A stretch of DNA of 64,000 nt, from NCBI RefSeq assembly GCF_000521865.1, contig NZ_JAME01000009.1, positions 1-64,000 on the forward strand. Reading direction: 5' to 3'. The notes beneath the pieces are model-generated. The model did no database searches. It was not told the DNA's origin and saw only the letters and a program-made list of their open reading frames with translations. The DNA is from Roseivivax isoporae LMG 25204 (GTDB lineage: Bacteria; Pseudomonadota; Alphaproteobacteria; Rhodobacterales; Rhodobacteraceae). This document shows, one piece after another, positions 40,777-53,410 of this stretch (its first letter is position 1; the number at the start of each line of letters is the position of its first letter). The translations under genes and the position numbers were made by a program.

Positions 40777-42348
40777 ATGGGACTCCTGAGACCGCGCGCC
40801 TACGACCAGCTTTACGGCCGCTTCCGCTGGGACCTGCCGGACGTGCTGAACATGGCCGAACAGGTCCTCGACGGCTGGGCCGCGGTCGAACCCGACCGGA
40901 TCGCCGTCATCGACCTGTCGCACGGGCGGCGCACCGACTGGACCTACGGCATGCTCTGGCAGCTCTCGCGCCGGGTCGAGGCCGCGCTGATCGAGAAGGG
41001 CGTCGAACGCGGCGACCGCGTCGGCGTGCTCCTGAGCCAGGAACCGCTCTGCCTTGCCGCCCATGCCGCCGCCTGGCGGCTCGGCGCGATCTCGGTGCCG
41101 CTCTTCACGCTCTTCCGCCGCGATGCGCTCGAGGCCCGGATCGACGATTCGGGCCTCGGCGTCGTCGTCTCGGACGCGGAGGGGCGCGAGACGCTGGCCG
41201 GCATGGGACTCGCCGTGCTGACCGAACGCGACCTCCCGCAGGGCCGCAGCGCGCGTCCGTCTGCGGCCGGCGTCGAGACCGGGCCCGACGATGCGGCGGT
41301 CCTGATCTACACCTCGGGCACCACCGGCGCGCCCAAGGGCGCGCTGCACGGCCACCGCATGCTGACGGGGCATCTGCCGGGGGTGGAGATCAGCCACGAC
41401 TTCCTCGGCGACCGCGGCGACGTGCTCTGGACGCCGGCGGACTGGGCGTGGATCGGCGGGCTCTTCGACGTGGCGATGCCGGGGCTCGCGCTCGGTGTCC
41501 CGGTGGTGGCCGCGCGGCTGCCCAAGTTCGGCGCCGAGGAATGCCTGCGGGTCTGCCACGACGCGGGCGTGCGCAACGCCTTCCTGCCGCCCACCGCGCT
41601 GCGGATGCTGCGGGCCGAGGGGGCGAACCTGCGCGGGTTGCGCTCCGTCGCCTCGGGGGGCGAGCCGCTCGGCCCCGAGATGCTGGCCTGGGGCCGTGGC
41701 GCGCTCGGCGTCTCGATCAACGAGTTCTATGGCCAGACCGAATGCAACATGGTCGCCGCGTCCTGCGGGCGCCTCTTCGACGCCTGGCCGGGCTTCGTCG
41801 GGCGCGCGGTGCCGGGCCATCACCTCGCCGTGCTTGACGCCTCGGGCCGGCCCACCAGCGGCGAGGGCGAGATCGCGGTCAAGCGCGGCTCGGCCTCCAT
41901 GATGCTCGAATACTGGCGCAAGCCCGAAGAGACGGCGGCCAAGTTCGCCGGCCGCTGGATGCTGACCGGCGACCGCGGCGTGCTCGAGGGCGGCTACCTG
42001 CGCTTTGTCGGGCGCGAGGACGACGTGATCTCCTCGGCGGGCTACCGCATCGGCCCCGCCGAGATCGAGGATTGCCTGATGACCCACGCCTCCGTCGCGA
42101 CCGTGGGCGTGGTGGGCAAGCCCGACGCCCTGCGCGGCGCCATCGTCAAGGCCTACGTCGTGCCGCGCGCTGGGATCGAACCCTCGGACGCGCTGGTCGC
42201 GGAACTTCAGGCCTGGGTCAGGGATCGGCTCGCAAGCCATTGCTATCCGAGGGAGATCGCGTTTCTCGACGCGCTGCCCATGACCGTCACCGGCAAAGTG
42301 GTGCGCCGCGAGCTGCGCGCCCGCGCCGAACGCGAGGCCGGCGCATGA
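40777..42348 (+). CDS. AMP-dependent acyl-CoA synthetase
   Basis: The 523-residue ligase activates a carboxylic acid to its CoA thioester by way of an acyl-adenylate. The P-loop [11 protein letters not shown] lies near residue 180, the F-Y-G-Q-T-E motif near 317, and the C-terminal catalytic lysine in [10 protein letters not shown] near 507. Closest by layout are acetyl/propionyl-type or medium-chain ligases. In the ivd-mcc operon a likely substrate is isovalerate, 3-methylcrotonate or acetoacetate, allowing entry of free acids into the pathway. It ends 31 bp before mccB. Confidence 0.88.
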   Translation: MGLLRPRAYDQLYGRFRWDLPDVLNMAEQVLDGWAAVEPDRIAVIDLSHGRRTDWTYGMLWQLSRRVEAALIEKGVERGDRVGVLLSQEPLCLAAHAAAWRLGAISVPLFTLFRRDALEARIDDSGLGVVVSDAEGRETLAGMGLAVLTERDLPQGRSARPSAAGVETGPDDAAVLIYTSGTTGAPKGALHGHRMLTGHLPGVEISHDFLGDRGDVLWTPADWAWIGGLFDVAMPGLALGVPVVAARLPKFGAEECLRVCHDAGVRNAFLPPTALRMLRAEGANLRGLRSVASGGEPLGPEMLAWGRGALGVSINEFYGQTECNMVAASCGRLFDAWPGFVGRAVPGHHLAVLDASGRPTSGEGEIAVKRGSASMMLEYWRKPEETAAKFAGRWMLTGDRGVLEGGYLRFVGREDDVISSAGYRIGPAEIEDCLMTHASVATVGVVGKPDALRGAIVKAYVVPRAGIEPSDALVAELQAWVRDRLASHCYPREIAFLDALPMTVTGKVVRRELRARAEREAGA

Positions 42349-42379
42349 CCAGGTCGGCCCCCATCGGAACGGACACCAG

Positions 42380-43984
42380 ATGAAACTCCAGTCACAGGCC
42401 ATCCCCGCCTCCGAGGCGTTCCGCGCCAACCGCGCCGCCCATCTCGACGCGCTCCGCACGGTCGAGGCGGCGGCGGCCGAGGCCGCGGCGGGCGGCGGCG
42501 CCCGGGCGCGCGAGCGGCATCTCGCGCGCGGAAAGATGCTGCCCCGCGACCGGGTCGCGAACCTGCTCGATCCCGGCACGCCCTTCCTCGAGATCGGCGC
42601 CACGGCGGCGCACGGCATGTACGACGGCGCGGCGCCCTGCGCCGGCGTCATCGCCGGCATCGGCCGCGTGCACGGCCAGGAGGTCATGGTGATCTGCAAC
42701 GACGCCACCGTGAAGGGCGGCACGTACTATCCCATGACGGTCAAGAAGCACCTGCGCGCCCAGGAGATCGCCGCCGAGAACGCGCTGCCCTGCCTCTATC
42801 TCGTGGATTCGGGCGGGGCGAACCTGCCGAACCAGGACGAGGTCTTTCCCGACCGCGACCATTTCGGGCGCATCTTCTACAACCAGGCGCGCATGAGCGC
42901 CGCCAACATCCCGCAGATCGCCGTTGTCATGGGATCGTGCACCGCGGGCGGCGCCTACGTGCCCGCCATGTCGGACGTCACCATCATCGTGAAGGACCAG
43001 GGCACGATCTTCCTTGCGGGCCCGCCGCTCGTGCAGGCGGCGACGGGCGAGGTCGTCTCGGCCGAGGACCTGGGTGGCGGCGACGTTCATACCCGGCTCT
43101 CGGGCGTCGCCGACTACCTGGCCGAGGACGACGCGCACGCGCTCGCCCTCGCGCGCCGCGCGGTCGAGAGCCTGAACCGAACGAAGCCCGCGGGCGTGCG
43201 GATGCAGGCGCCCGAGCCGCCCGCCTACGATCCCGACGAGATCCTGGGCGTCGTGCCGGCCGACCTGCGCACGCCCTACGACATCCACGAGGTGATCGCC
43301 CGGCTGGTGGACGGCTCGCGTTTCGACGCGTTCAAGCCGCGCTTCGGCGAGACGCTGGTCTGCGGCTTCGCCCATCTCCAGGGCTGCCCGGTGGGGATCG
43401 TGGCGAACAACGGCGTGCTCTTTTCCGAGAGCGCGCAGAAGGGCGCGCATTTCGTCGAGCTCTGCTCGCAGCGTGGCATCCCGCTGGTGTTCCTGCAGAA
43501 CATCACGGGCTTCATGGTGGGACGGAAATACGAGAACGAGGGCATCGCCCGCCACGGCGCCAAGATGGTCACCGCCGTCGCCACCACCGCCGTGCCGAAG
43601 ATCACCATGATCGTCGGCGGCAGCTTCGGCGCGGGGAACTACGGCATGGCGGGCCGCGCCTACCAGCCGCGCTTCCTGTGGACCTGGCCCAATTCGCGCA
43701 TCTCGGTCATGGGCGGCGAACAGGCGGCGGGTGTCCTCGCCACGGTCCGGCGGCAGGCGATGGAGAAGGCGGGCGAAACCTGGTCGGCCGAGGACGAGGC
43801 CGATTTCAAGCGTCCCACCATCGAGATGTTCGCGCGCCAGTCGCACCCGCTCTACGCGTCCGCGCGGCTCTGGGACGACGGCGTGATCGACCCGCGCAAG
43901 GCGCGCGACGTGCTGGCGCTGTCGCTCTCCGCCGCGCTCAACGCCCTCATCGGGGAGACGCGCTTCGGCGTGTTCCGGATGTGA
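42380..43984 (+). CDS. mccB: Methylcrotonyl-CoA carboxylase, carboxyltransferase (beta) subunit
   Basis: The 534-residue biotin-dependent carboxyltransferase transfers CO2 from carboxybiotin to 3-methylcrotonyl-CoA. It has the typical two-domain crotonase-like fold. In the N-terminal half, [11 protein letters not shown] lies near residue 84, [11 protein letters not shown] near 135, and [15 protein letters not shown] near 187. The C-terminal half has [11 protein letters not shown] near 370. Length is as expected (about 535). It partners MccA encoded directly downstream, with 136 bp between them. Propionyl-CoA and geranyl-CoA carboxylases are alternatives, but the operon with ivd and hmgL decides for methylcrotonyl-CoA. 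Confidence 0.95.
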   Translation: MKLQSQAIPASEAFRANRAAHLDALRTVEAAAAEAAAGGGARARERHLARGKMLPRDRVANLLDPGTPFLEIGATAAHGMYDGAAPCAGVIAGIGRVHGQEVMVICNDATVKGGTYYPMTVKKHLRAQEIAAENALPCLYLVDSGGANLPNQDEVFPDRDHFGRIFYNQARMSAANIPQIAVVMGSCTAGGAYVPAMSDVTIIVKDQGTIFLAGPPLVQAATGEVVSAEDLGGGDVHTRLSGVADYLAEDDAHALALARRAVESLNRTKPAGVRMQAPEPPAYDPDEILGVVPADLRTPYDIHEVIARLVDGSRFDAFKPRFGETLVCGFAHLQGCPVGIVANNGVLFSESAQKGAHFVELCSQRGIPLVFLQNITGFMVGRKYENEGIARHGAKMVTAVATTAVPKITMIVGGSFGAGNYGMAGRAYQPRFLWTWPNSRISVMGGEQAAGVLATVRRQAMEKAGETWSAEDEADFKRPTIEMFARQSHPLYASARLWDDGVIDPRKARDVLALSLSAALNALIGETRFGVFRM

Positions 43985-44120
43985 GGGTGCGGGGGGGCGC
44001 ATCGCGGACGCGATCCGGACGGACCGGAGGCTCGGCGGAGGACAGGATGCAGGCATGCGAACGGGGCCGACGGGCCGGGGACCGCGCGTCCGGCGCGGGC
44101 AGGGGGCGGCGGTGAGCGGC

Positions 44121-46067
<1,947 letters not shown>

Positions 46068-46095
46068 CGGACCGGGCACGGGCGGCGCGTGCGGA

Positions 46096-46140
46096 CCGGG
46101 GCGCTGCCCCGGACCCCGGGATATTTCCGCCAAGAAGAAG
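46096..46140 (+). repeat. Hairpin plus 'GGATATTTCCGCCAAGAAG' intergenic element
   Basis: A perfect 7-bp hairpin CCGGGGC-GCT-GCCCCGG (46096-46112) is followed by ACCCCGGGATATTTCCGCCA and then AGAAGAAG. Strings of this kind, GGGGC-n-GCCCC followed by CCCGGGATATTT and CAAGAAGAAG-like tails, recur in intergenic DNA of Rhodobacterales in my memory of these genomes, but I cannot verify this here. It fills the spacer between mccA and hmgL. It could be a mobile repeat or a 3'-end processing element. Confidence 0.45.
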
Positions 46141-46157
46141 CCGGGGCGGCGCTTGAG

Positions 46158-47033
46158 ATGACGGGAGAGGTCGAGATCTTCGAGGTGGGGCCGCGCGACG
46201 GGCTGCAGAACGAGGCGCGGCCGATCGCCGTCGCGGACAAGGTCGCGCTGGTCGACGCGCTGAGCGCCGCGGGCTTCCGGCGGATCGAGGTCGCCTCCTT
46301 CGTGAGCCCGAAGCGGGTGCCGCAGATGGCCGCCTCGGGCGAGGTGCTGGCGCGCATCGCGCGGGCGCCGGGTGTCTCCTACGCCGCGCTCACGCCCAAC
46401 CTGCAGGGGTTCGAGGCGGCGCGCGTCGCGCGCGCCGACGAGGTGGCGATCTTCGCCTCGGCCTCGGAAGGGTTCTCGAGGGCCAACATCAACGCCACCA
46501 TCGCCGAGAGCCTCGCGCGGTTCGGGCCCGTGGCCGCGGCGGCGCGGGCGGCGGGCATCCCCGTGCGCGGCTATGTCTCCTGCGTGGTCGCGTGCCCCTA
46601 TGACGGCGCCGTCGCGCCGGCGGCGGTGGCGCGCGTCGCGTCCGCCCTCGACGCGCTCGGGGTCTACGAGGTGAGCCTCGGCGACACGATCGGCCGCGGC
46701 ACCCCCGAGGCGGTGGACGCCATGCTCGCCGCGGTTCTGGATGTGCTGCCGGCCGACCGGCTCGCCGGGCATTTCCACGACACGGACGGGCGCGCGCTCG
46801 CCAACGTGGAGGCGGCGCTCGCGCGCGGCCTGCGGGTCTTCGACGCGGCGGCGGGCGGTCTCGGCGGCTGCCCCTTCGCGCCGGGCGCCGCCGGCAACGT
46901 GGCGACCGAGGCGCTGGCCGACCGGCTCGAGGCCCTGGGCTGGCGCACCGGGCTCGACCGCGAGGCGCTCGCGCGGGCGGCGGGGATGGCGCGCGCGCTG
47001 AGACCGGGCGGCGGCGGACGGGAGGGACCATGA
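46158..47033 (+). CDS. hmgL: Hydroxymethylglutaryl-CoA lyase
   Basis: The 291-residue TIM-barrel enzyme cleaves HMG-CoA to acetyl-CoA and acetoacetate in the last step of leucine degradation. Motifs are E-V-G-P-R-D-G-L-Q-N-E near residue 9, V-S-L-G-D-T-I-G near 170, F-H-D-T-D-G-R-A-L-A-N near 204, and the catalytic-cysteine loop G-G-C-P-F-A-P-G-A-A-G-N near 233. I chose the ATG at 46158 because the family starts there. The upstream frame extension would run through the repeat element. The stop overlaps the start of liuC. Confidence 0.94.
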   Translation: MTGEVEIFEVGPRDGLQNEARPIAVADKVALVDALSAAGFRRIEVASFVSPKRVPQMAASGEVLARIARAPGVSYAALTPNLQGFEAARVARADEVAIFASASEGFSRANINATIAESLARFGPVAAAARAAGIPVRGYVSCVVACPYDGAVAPAAVARVASALDALGVYEVSLGDTIGRGTPEAVDAMLAAVLDVLPADRLAGHFHDTDGRALANVEAALARGLRVFDAAAGGLGGCPFAPGAAGNVATEALADRLEALGWRTGLDREALARAAGMARALRPGGGGREGP

Positions 47034-47821
47034 CCGGCACGCTGATCCGCACGCAGACCGATGCCCGCGGGGTCGCCACGCTGACCCTCGCGCGGCCCGA
47101 GAAGCACAACGCGCTCTCGGCCGACATGATGACCGAGCTCGAGGTGGCGGCCCGCGCGCTCGGGCGCGATCCGGCGGTGCGCGTGGTGGTGCTGGCGGCC
47201 GAGGGGCCGACCTTCTGCGCGGGCGGCGACCTCGCCTGGATGCGGGCGCAGGCGGGCATGGACCCGGCGACGCGCCGGGGCGAAAGCGCGCGCATCGCCC
47301 GGGTGCTCGCCGCGCTCGCGGACCTGCCGCAGCCGCTGATCGGGCGTCTCCAGGGCAACGCGTTCGGCGGCGGGGTGGGACTGGCCTCGGTCTGCGACGT
47401 GGCGATCGGCGCGGAAGGCCTGAGGATGGGCCTGACCGAGACGCGGCTCGGGCTCATTCCGGCGAATATCGGGCCCTACGTGATCGCGCGCATGGGGCCC
47501 GCCCGCGCGCGCGAGGTCTTCATGTCGGCGCGCGTCTTCGACGCGGCGGAGGCGGTGCGTCTCATGCTCCTGACGCGCGCCGTCCCGGCGGCCGATCTCG
47601 ATGCCGCCGTCGAGGCCGAGATCGCCCCCTACCTCGCCTGCGCGCCCGGCGCCGTGGCCGAGGCGAAGGCGCTCCTCGGCGCGCTGTCGGGGCAGGTGAC
47701 GCAGGCCCAGGTCGACCTCGCCGTCGACGCGCTTGCCCGCCGCTGGGAGACCGCGGAGGCCGAGGAGGGGCTCGCCGCGTTCTTCGACAGGCGCGCGCCG
47801 TCCTGGCGCGCGGACGGCTGA
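47030..47821 (+). CDS. liuC: Methylglutaconyl-CoA hydratase (enoyl-CoA hydratase family)
   Basis: The 263-residue crotonase-fold enzyme hydrates 3-methylglutaconyl-CoA to HMG-CoA, completing the pathway between MccAB and HmgL. It shows P-E-K-H-N-A-L-S-A-D-M near residue 23, the oxyanion hole F-C-A-G-G-D-L near 63, and G-G-G-V-G-L-A-S-V-C-D near 110, with the E-T-R-L-G-L-I-P segment near 137. The start overlaps the hmgL stop by ATGA. By motifs alone other enoyl-CoA hydratases are possible, but the operon position makes LiuC (gnyH) the best call. A perfect hairpin follows the stop. Confidence 0.88.
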   Translation: MTGTLIRTQTDARGVATLTLARPEKHNALSADMMTELEVAARALGRDPAVRVVVLAAEGPTFCAGGDLAWMRAQAGMDPATRRGESARIARVLAALADLPQPLIGRLQGNAFGGGVGLASVCDVAIGAEGLRMGLTETRLGLIPANIGPYVIARMGPARAREVFMSARVFDAAEAVRLMLLTRAVPAADLDAAVEAEIAPYLACAPGAVAEAKALLGALSGQVTQAQVDLAVDALARRWETAEAEEGLAAFFDRRAPSWRADG

Positions 47822-47827
47822 TCGCGG

Positions 47828-47847
47828 TCCTATCCGTTCGGATAGGA
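47828..47847 (+). terminator. Hairpin after the leucine operon
   Basis: TCCTATCC and GGATAGGA form a perfect 8-bp stem with a GTTC loop, six bases after the liuC stop. The following bases are TCCCCC, not a T-run, so it is likely a stabilising or Rho-assisted end structure. A binding site is a less likely alternative. Confidence 0.5.
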
Positions 47848-48403
47848 TCCCCCGACCATTGCGCCGCCGGCCTATCCCGAGCGGGGCGTGCAAGCGGGGG
47901 ATGCATCCCCTAAGTTCACCTCAACACGGGATCGGCAGGTACGCCGGCCGGTGTGAACGGCGCCAGAAGGCGCCGGGGAACGGAACCTGACCGGCACCTT
48001 CCGGATCGGCCGACGGGACCCCTCGGGGGACCGCGCGGTGGGCGGTGCAGGCGACGCGAGGACCGGCTTCGGCCGCACCCCTGTCCGGACGTCGTGCTGC
48101 GCCGTGATCGTGAACGGAGGTGTCCCGGAAGGGATCCCGACCCGGGCGCCGGGGCGCAGGAGCGTTTCGTCCCGTTCGGACGAAAGGCGGGGGACGGGGC
48201 GGCTGTGTCGCCCCGGCTTCGGAAGGGGAACGGCGGTGCAATCCGCCGGAAGACATGTGGGACGGCCGGGGCGTTGTTTTCTTGTGCCCGCAGTTAAAGG
48301 TTTTTGCGGTCCGGACGTCCGCATGGTGACGAGTGCTACGGTGAACGACAAAAATTCTAGGTGAATTGGATGCGCCTGCGGGTTCGGGCGCATCTTTTTT
48401 TTT
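47848..48403 (+). ncRNA. Structured noncoding region ending in a strong terminator (possible sRNA or long 3' UTR)
   Basis: No coding frame in this stretch looks real. Several perfect hairpins occur: TTTCGTCC/GGACGAAA (48165-48185), CGGCGG/CCGCCG (48231-48248) and an enclosing stem CGCCCCGGC/GCCGGGGCG (48209-48217 with 48265-48273). The region ends on the plus strand in a strong intrinsic terminator (listed separately), so some transcript from the left runs through or starts within it. The segment GGGGAACGGCGGTGCAATCC partly resembles the core of a cobalamin riboswitch, but other conserved parts are missing. It may be a small RNA, a decayed riboswitch or the tail of the leucine operon transcript. 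No known RNA family was recognised with confidence. Confidence 0.35.
48369..48403 (+). terminator. Strong intrinsic terminator (8-bp stem, nine Ts)
   Basis: GATGCGCC and GGCGCATC pair with a 10-base loop and are followed by nine consecutive T residues (48395-48403). This is the clearest Rho-independent terminator in the window and it points rightward, so it ends a plus-strand transcript just before the remnant gene and the nuo operon. Confidence 0.9.
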
Positions 48404-48457
48404 GTCGGGACGAGGCGCGTCGCTCCGCGACGCGGCCGCCCGCCGGACGCGGACCCC

Positions 48458-48697
48458 TCAGCCCGTCAGCGTCTCCATCGCCTGCCGCCCTGTCAGGGGC
48501 CGGCGGCCGCCCGGGCCGACGCCGAACCCGTTTCCGCCGCCGCCCGGCCCCCGGTCGACGCGGCGGTCGATCGGCAGACCCGACAGCGCACGGACAAGGA
48601 GCGTCCCGACGCCGCCATGGCCGACGAAGAGGACGTCGCCGTCCTGCAGCACGTGCGTGACCGCGGCGCGCGCACCGGCGCGGCCTGCGGCCTCATA
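48458..48697 (-). pseudogene. C-terminal remnant of a histidine-phosphatase family gene
   Basis: The minus strand reads Y-E-A-A-G-R onward, then the conserved block D-G-D-V-L-F-V-G-H-G-G-V-G-T-L-L, then S-G-L-P-I-D-R-R and G-P-G-G-G-G-N-G-F. Near the end comes R-R-P-L-T-G-R-Q-A-M-E-T-L before the stop at 48458. This is the C-terminal third of a histidine phosphatase (phosphoglycerate mutase superfamily), as found in alphaproteobacteria. The N-terminal half, with the catalytic R-H-G motif, is missing, as is any proper start. It is therefore a truncated copy. The 120 bp between it and nuoA is the promoter zone of the nuo operon. Confidence 0.65.
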
Positions 48698-48766
48698 CCG
48701 CCCCGGCCTCGGTTGACCGTGCCGGATGCCGGGAGTAGATGAGGTCCAATCGCCCCGGGACCGTGA

Positions 48767-49708
<942 letters not shown>

Positions 49709-49718
49709 GGGAGACCCC

Positions 49719-50327
49719 ATGAGCCAGGCATTGAAGGAACTGGGCGGCCTGATCGCGGCCAAGCGTGCGGATTGCGTCGTGACGTGGTCCGTGGCCCATG
49801 GCGAACTGACCGTCGAGGTGGCGCCCGCCAACATCCGCGGCCTCGTCGACTTCCTGAAGACCGAGCCGACCTGCCGCTTCACCTCGCTGGTCGACATCAC
49901 GGCGGTGGACCATCCCGAGCGCGCCAAGCGCTTCGACGTGGTCTACCACTTCCTGTCGATGTACCAGAACCACCGCATCCGGCTGAAAGCCGCGGTGCGC
50001 GAGGACGAGAGCGTGCCGTCGATCGTGTCGGTGCACCCCTCGGCCAACTGGTTCGAGCGCGAGGTGTTCGACATGTTCGGGATCCTGTTCTCGGGCCACC
50101 CGGACCTGCGGCGCATCCTCACCGATTACGGCTTCCGCGGCTACCCGCTGCGCAAGGACTTCCCGACCACGGGCTATACCGAGGTGCGCTACGACGAGGC
50201 GCAGAAGCGCGTGGTCTACGAACCGGTGAGCCTCGTGCAGGAATACCGGCAGTTCGACTTCATGAGCCCCTGGGAAGGCGCGCATTACGTGCTGCCCGGC
50301 GACGAGAAGACGGACGAGGCCAAGTAG
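49719..50327 (+). CDS. nuoC: NADH-quinone oxidoreductase subunit C
   Basis: The 202-residue subunit belongs to the 30-kDa complex I family. It shows [17 protein letters not shown] near residue 46 and the signature [10 protein letters not shown] then H-P-D-L-R-R-I-L-x-D-Y-G-F-R-G near 110-140. NuoC is separate from NuoD here, as usual in alphaproteobacteria. It follows nuoB by 10 bp, and GGGAGACCCC precedes the ATG. It stabilises the connecting region between NuoB/NuoI and NuoD. Confidence 0.96.
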   Translation: MSQALKELGGLIAAKRADCVVTWSVAHGELTVEVAPANIRGLVDFLKTEPTCRFTSLVDITAVDHPERAKRFDVVYHFLSMYQNHRIRLKAAVREDESVPSIVSVHPSANWFEREVFDMFGILFSGHPDLRRILTDYGFRGYPLRKDFPTTGYTEVRYDEAQKRVVYEPVSLVQEYRQFDFMSPWEGAHYVLPGDEKTDEAK

Positions 50328-50486
50328 ATGGCGGCGGCGAACGCCCTGACGTTCCTGCCTGGCACGGGCGTCGCCGCGTCGATGCGGCGGCCGGCGATGC
50401 GCGCCTGGCTGCGCGCCGCGGTCGCTACTCTATTCTCCGTGATCGCCATCCGGCGCGATCCGCATGCCATGGGAGCAGTTCGATGA
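50328..50486 (+). CDS. Possible small ORF between nuoC and nuoD (52 aa)
   Basis: A reading frame begins directly after the nuoC stop (ATG at 50328) and ends in a TGA that overlaps the nuoD ATG. It would encode a basic, Ala/Arg-rich protein of 52 residues with a short hydrophobic stretch ([15 protein letters not shown]) near residues 28-42. The position is perfect for translational coupling between nuoC and nuoD. No family match is known to me, so it could be coincidental spacer. Confidence 0.35.
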   Translation: MAAANALTFLPGTGVAASMRRPAMRAWLRAAVATLFSVIAIRRDPHAMGAVR

Positions 50487-51706
50487 TGGACGGCACGAAC
50501 CAGTTCGGCGACGCCCAGACGGGCGAACAGAAGATCCGCAACTTCAACATCAACTTCGGCCCGCAGCACCCGGCGGCGCACGGCGTGCTGCGGCTGGTGC
50601 TGGAACTCGACGGCGAGATCGTGGACCGCTGCGACCCGCATATCGGGCTCCTGCACCGCGGCACCGAGAAGCTGATGGAGAGCCGGACCTACCTACAGAA
50701 CCTGCCCTATTTCGACCGTCTCGATTACGTGGCGCCGATGAACCAGGAACATGCCTGGTGCCTCGCCATCGAGAAGCTGACGGGGGTCGAGGTGCCGCGG
50801 CGCGCCTCGCTGATCCGCGTGCTGTTCTGCGAGATCGGGCGCGTGCTGAACCACCTGCTGAACGTGACCACGCAGGCCATGGACGTGGGCGCGCTGACGC
50901 CGCCGCTCTGGGGCTTCGAGGAACGCGAGAAACTCATGATCTTCTACGAGCGGGCCTGCGGCGCGCGGCTCCATGCCGCGTATTTCCGCCCGGGCGGCGT
51001 CCACCAGGACCTGCCGGCGGACCTGCTCGACGACATCGACGCCTGGGCCGATGCCTTCCCGGCGGTGCTCGACGACATCGACGGGCTCCTGACCGAGAAC
51101 CGCATCTTCAAGCAGCGCAACTGCGACATCGGCGTGGTGACGGAGGAGGAGATCCAGCAATGGGGCTTCTCGGGCGTCATGGTGCGCGGCTCGGGGCTCG
51201 CCTGGGACCTGCGCCGCGCGCAGCCCTACGAATGCTACGACGAGTTCGATTTCCGCATCCCCGTCGGCAAGAACGGCGACTGCTACGACCGCTACCTCGT
51301 CCGCATGGAGGAGATGCGCCAGTCGGTCTCGATCATCCGGCAGGCCATCGCCAAGCTGAAGATGCCCGAAAACAAGGGCGACGTGCTGGCGCGCGGCAAG
51401 ATCACGCCGCCGCCGCGGGGCGAGATGAAGACCTCGATGGAGGCGCTCATCCACCACTTCAAGCTCTACACCGAGGGCTTCCGCGTGCCCGAGGGCGAGG
51501 TCTACGCCGCCGTCGAGGCGCCCAAGGGCGAGTTCGGCGTCTACCTCGTGGCGGACGGCACCAACCGTCCCTACCGGGCCAAGCTGCGGGCGCCGGGCTA
51601 CCTGCACCTGCAGGCGATGGACCACGTGGCCTCGGGCCACCAGCTCGCCGACGTGGCGGCGATCATCGGCACCATGGACATCGTGTTCGGCGAGGTCGAC
51701 CGCTGA
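50483..51706 (+). CDS. nuoD: NADH-quinone oxidoreductase subunit D
   Basis: The 407-residue 49-kDa-type subunit forms part of the quinone chamber with NuoB. It has [12 protein letters not shown] near residue 27, [10 protein letters not shown] near 55, and the C-terminal D-I-V-F-G-E-V-D-R ending, all family signatures. GGGAGCAGTTCG precedes the ATG. The quinone-binding histidine (in the H-P-A-A-H segment) is present. Confidence 0.97.
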   Translation: MMDGTNQFGDAQTGEQKIRNFNINFGPQHPAAHGVLRLVLELDGEIVDRCDPHIGLLHRGTEKLMESRTYLQNLPYFDRLDYVAPMNQEHAWCLAIEKLTGVEVPRRASLIRVLFCEIGRVLNHLLNVTTQAMDVGALTPPLWGFEEREKLMIFYERACGARLHAAYFRPGGVHQDLPADLLDDIDAWADAFPAVLDDIDGLLTENRIFKQRNCDIGVVTEEEIQQWGFSGVMVRGSGLAWDLRRAQPYECYDEFDFRIPVGKNGDCYDRYLVRMEEMRQSVSIIRQAIAKLKMPENKGDVLARGKITPPPRGEMKTSMEALIHHFKLYTEGFRVPEGEVYAAVEAPKGEFGVYLVADGTNRPYRAKLRAPGYLHLQAMDHVASGHQLADVAAIIGTMDIVFGEVDR

Positions 51707-51767
51707 GGCGTTCCAAGGCGGACCGGCCATGCCCGGACGCGCAACGACAACGAAAGGAGGCTGCGTC

Positions 51768-52118
51768 TTGCGGCTGATCCCCATCGCGACCCTTCTGGCG
51801 TTCGGCGCCGCCCTTTCCGCCTGTGACGAGGCCGCGCTGCAGGCCATGGGCGGCGGCGACACGTTCCCGACCCAGGCCGATCTCGCGTCCTACGACACCG
51901 CGGTGGCCTCCATCGGCTGCCAGATGGAGACCGAGGCCGACTACCTCCCGGTCGAGTTCCAGACCGGCCTCACGCGCGAGCAGGTGCTGCAGATCACCTC
52001 GCGCAAGCTGTCGCGGGACGAGGCGGTGCGCCTGGACTCGGGCGGCGTGCGCCTGACCACGGGGCCGTGCACGCCCGCCGTCACGCCGCCCGCGGCCGAA
52101 ACCCCGACAGCCGCCTGA
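51768..52118 (+). CDS. Small lipoprotein in the nuo operon
   Basis: The 116-residue product starts at TTG 51768, seven bases after AAAGGAGG, the best ribosome-binding site in the region, which outweighs an upstream ATG. It has a lipoprotein signal ending in L-S-A-C with the acylated Cys near residue 19. The mature domain contains a second Cys pair (near residues 51 and 102) and a short repeat-free helical part. The family is unknown to me. It sits between nuoD and nuoE, typical of accessory genes inserted in Rhodobacterales nuo operons. Confidence 0.7.
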   Translation: MRLIPIATLLAFGAALSACDEAALQAMGGGDTFPTQADLASYDTAVASIGCQMETEADYLPVEFQTGLTREQVLQITSRKLSRDEAVRLDSGGVRLTTGPCTPAVTPPAAETPTAA

Positions 52119-52157
52119 GGCCCGCGCCCCGCGCGCGCCGCGACAACAGGACATCCC

Positions 52158-53282
52158 ATGCTGAGACGACTGCATCCCGAGCAACCCGAAAGCTTCGCCT
52201 TCACGCCCGACAACCGGGCCTGGGCCGAGGCGCAGATCACCAAGTATCCCGAGGGCCGGCAGGCCAGCGCCATCATCCCGCTCCTGTGGCGCGCGCAGGA
52301 ACAGGAAGGCTGGCTCTCGCGTCCCGCGATCGAGCACGTGGCCGAGATGCTCGGGATGCCCTACATGCGGGCACTCGAGGTGGCGACCTTCTACTTCATG
52401 TTCCAGCTGCAGCCCACGGGATCCATCGCGCACGTGCAGGTCTGCGGCACCACCTCCTGCATGATCTGCGGCGCCGAGGACCTGATCGCCGTCTGCCGCG
52501 ACAAGATCGCGCCCAAGCCGCATGTCGTGTCCGATGACGGCAAGTTCTCCTGGGAAGAGGTCGAATGCCTCGGGGCCTGCGCGAACGCGCCCATGGCCCA
52601 GATCGGCAAGGACTATTACGAGGACCTCACCGTCGAGAGCTTCTCGCGGCTCCTCGACGATCTCTCTGCGGGCAAGGTCCCGACGCCCGGTCCGCAGAAC
52701 GGCCGCTTCGCCTCGGAACCCGCAGGCGGGCTGACCTCGCTCGCGATCGAGGAGGGCGCGCGCGAGGACGGCAACGCCTCCGTGGCGCTCGCCACCCGCA
52801 TCGGGGATACCGTGCGCCGCATCGACGGAACCGAGGTGCCGCTGCGCACCCCCTGGCAGGACCGTTCGCACGAGCGCGGCGATGCCGAACCCTCCCGCGG
52901 GCCCGAGCTGTCGGGCGACCACCCGGCGGACGAGACCGGCGTCGACAAGCGCGAGGCGCCCGCCCGGGGAAAGGCGCATCCGGACACCGGCGCGGTGGTC
53001 GAGGACGCGCACCGCCCCGAGGGGCTGTCCGCCCCCCGCGCGGGCGGTGCCGACGATCTCACACGGATCAAGGGAATCGGACCCAAGCTGCGGGACCTCT
53101 GCCACAGCATGGGCTACTACCATTTCGACCAGATCGCCCGCTGGACCGATGCCGAGGTGGCCTGGGTCGACGACAATCTCGAGGGCTTCAAGGGCCGCGT
53201 GACCCGCGACGACTGGGTGTCGCAGGCGCGCGTCCTGTCCGAGGGCGGCGAAACCGAGGAGTCCAAGCGCAAGGACGGCTGA
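52158..53282 (+). CDS. nuoE: NADH-quinone oxidoreductase subunit E with C-terminal HhH-type extension
   Basis: The 374-residue protein has a NuoE core (1 to about 180) holding the [2Fe-2S] cluster N1a: C-G-T-T-S-C-M-I-C near residue 96-104 and [10 protein letters not shown] near 135. A long charged linker follows. Residues 296-360 form an added helix-hairpin-helix-like domain ([13 protein letters not shown], then Y-H-F-D-Q-I-A). That domain is about 75% identical to the C-terminus of the 53411 protein. NuoE usually has only about 165-240 residues, so the extension is a marked add-on. It shuttles electrons from FMN in NuoF. The extension might tether the module or bind another partner. Confidence 0.93.
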   Translation: MLRRLHPEQPESFAFTPDNRAWAEAQITKYPEGRQASAIIPLLWRAQEQEGWLSRPAIEHVAEMLGMPYMRALEVATFYFMFQLQPTGSIAHVQVCGTTSCMICGAEDLIAVCRDKIAPKPHVVSDDGKFSWEEVECLGACANAPMAQIGKDYYEDLTVESFSRLLDDLSAGKVPTPGPQNGRFASEPAGGLTSLAIEEGAREDGNASVALATRIGDTVRRIDGTEVPLRTPWQDRSHERGDAEPSRGPELSGDHPADETGVDKREAPARGKAHPDTGAVVEDAHRPEGLSAPRAGGADDLTRIKGIGPKLRDLCHSMGYYHFDQIARWTDAEVAWVDDNLEGFKGRVTRDDWVSQARVLSEGGETEESKRKDG

Positions 53283-53410
53283 AAACCCCGATTCACGCCG
53301 ATCCTGGCCAGACTCATCCCAACGTAGACAAGACGCAGTTTCTTTCGCGTGTTAAAACGGGCAACGTGTCCAAAACGTAACCAGAAATGACACGGACGGG
53401 GAGAGAGAGG

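Noticed and set aside
48200-48290. Cobalamin riboswitch
   Set aside because: Only a partial core-like string is present. The downstream conserved box and a cobalamin-related gene are missing, so I treat it as similarity at best.
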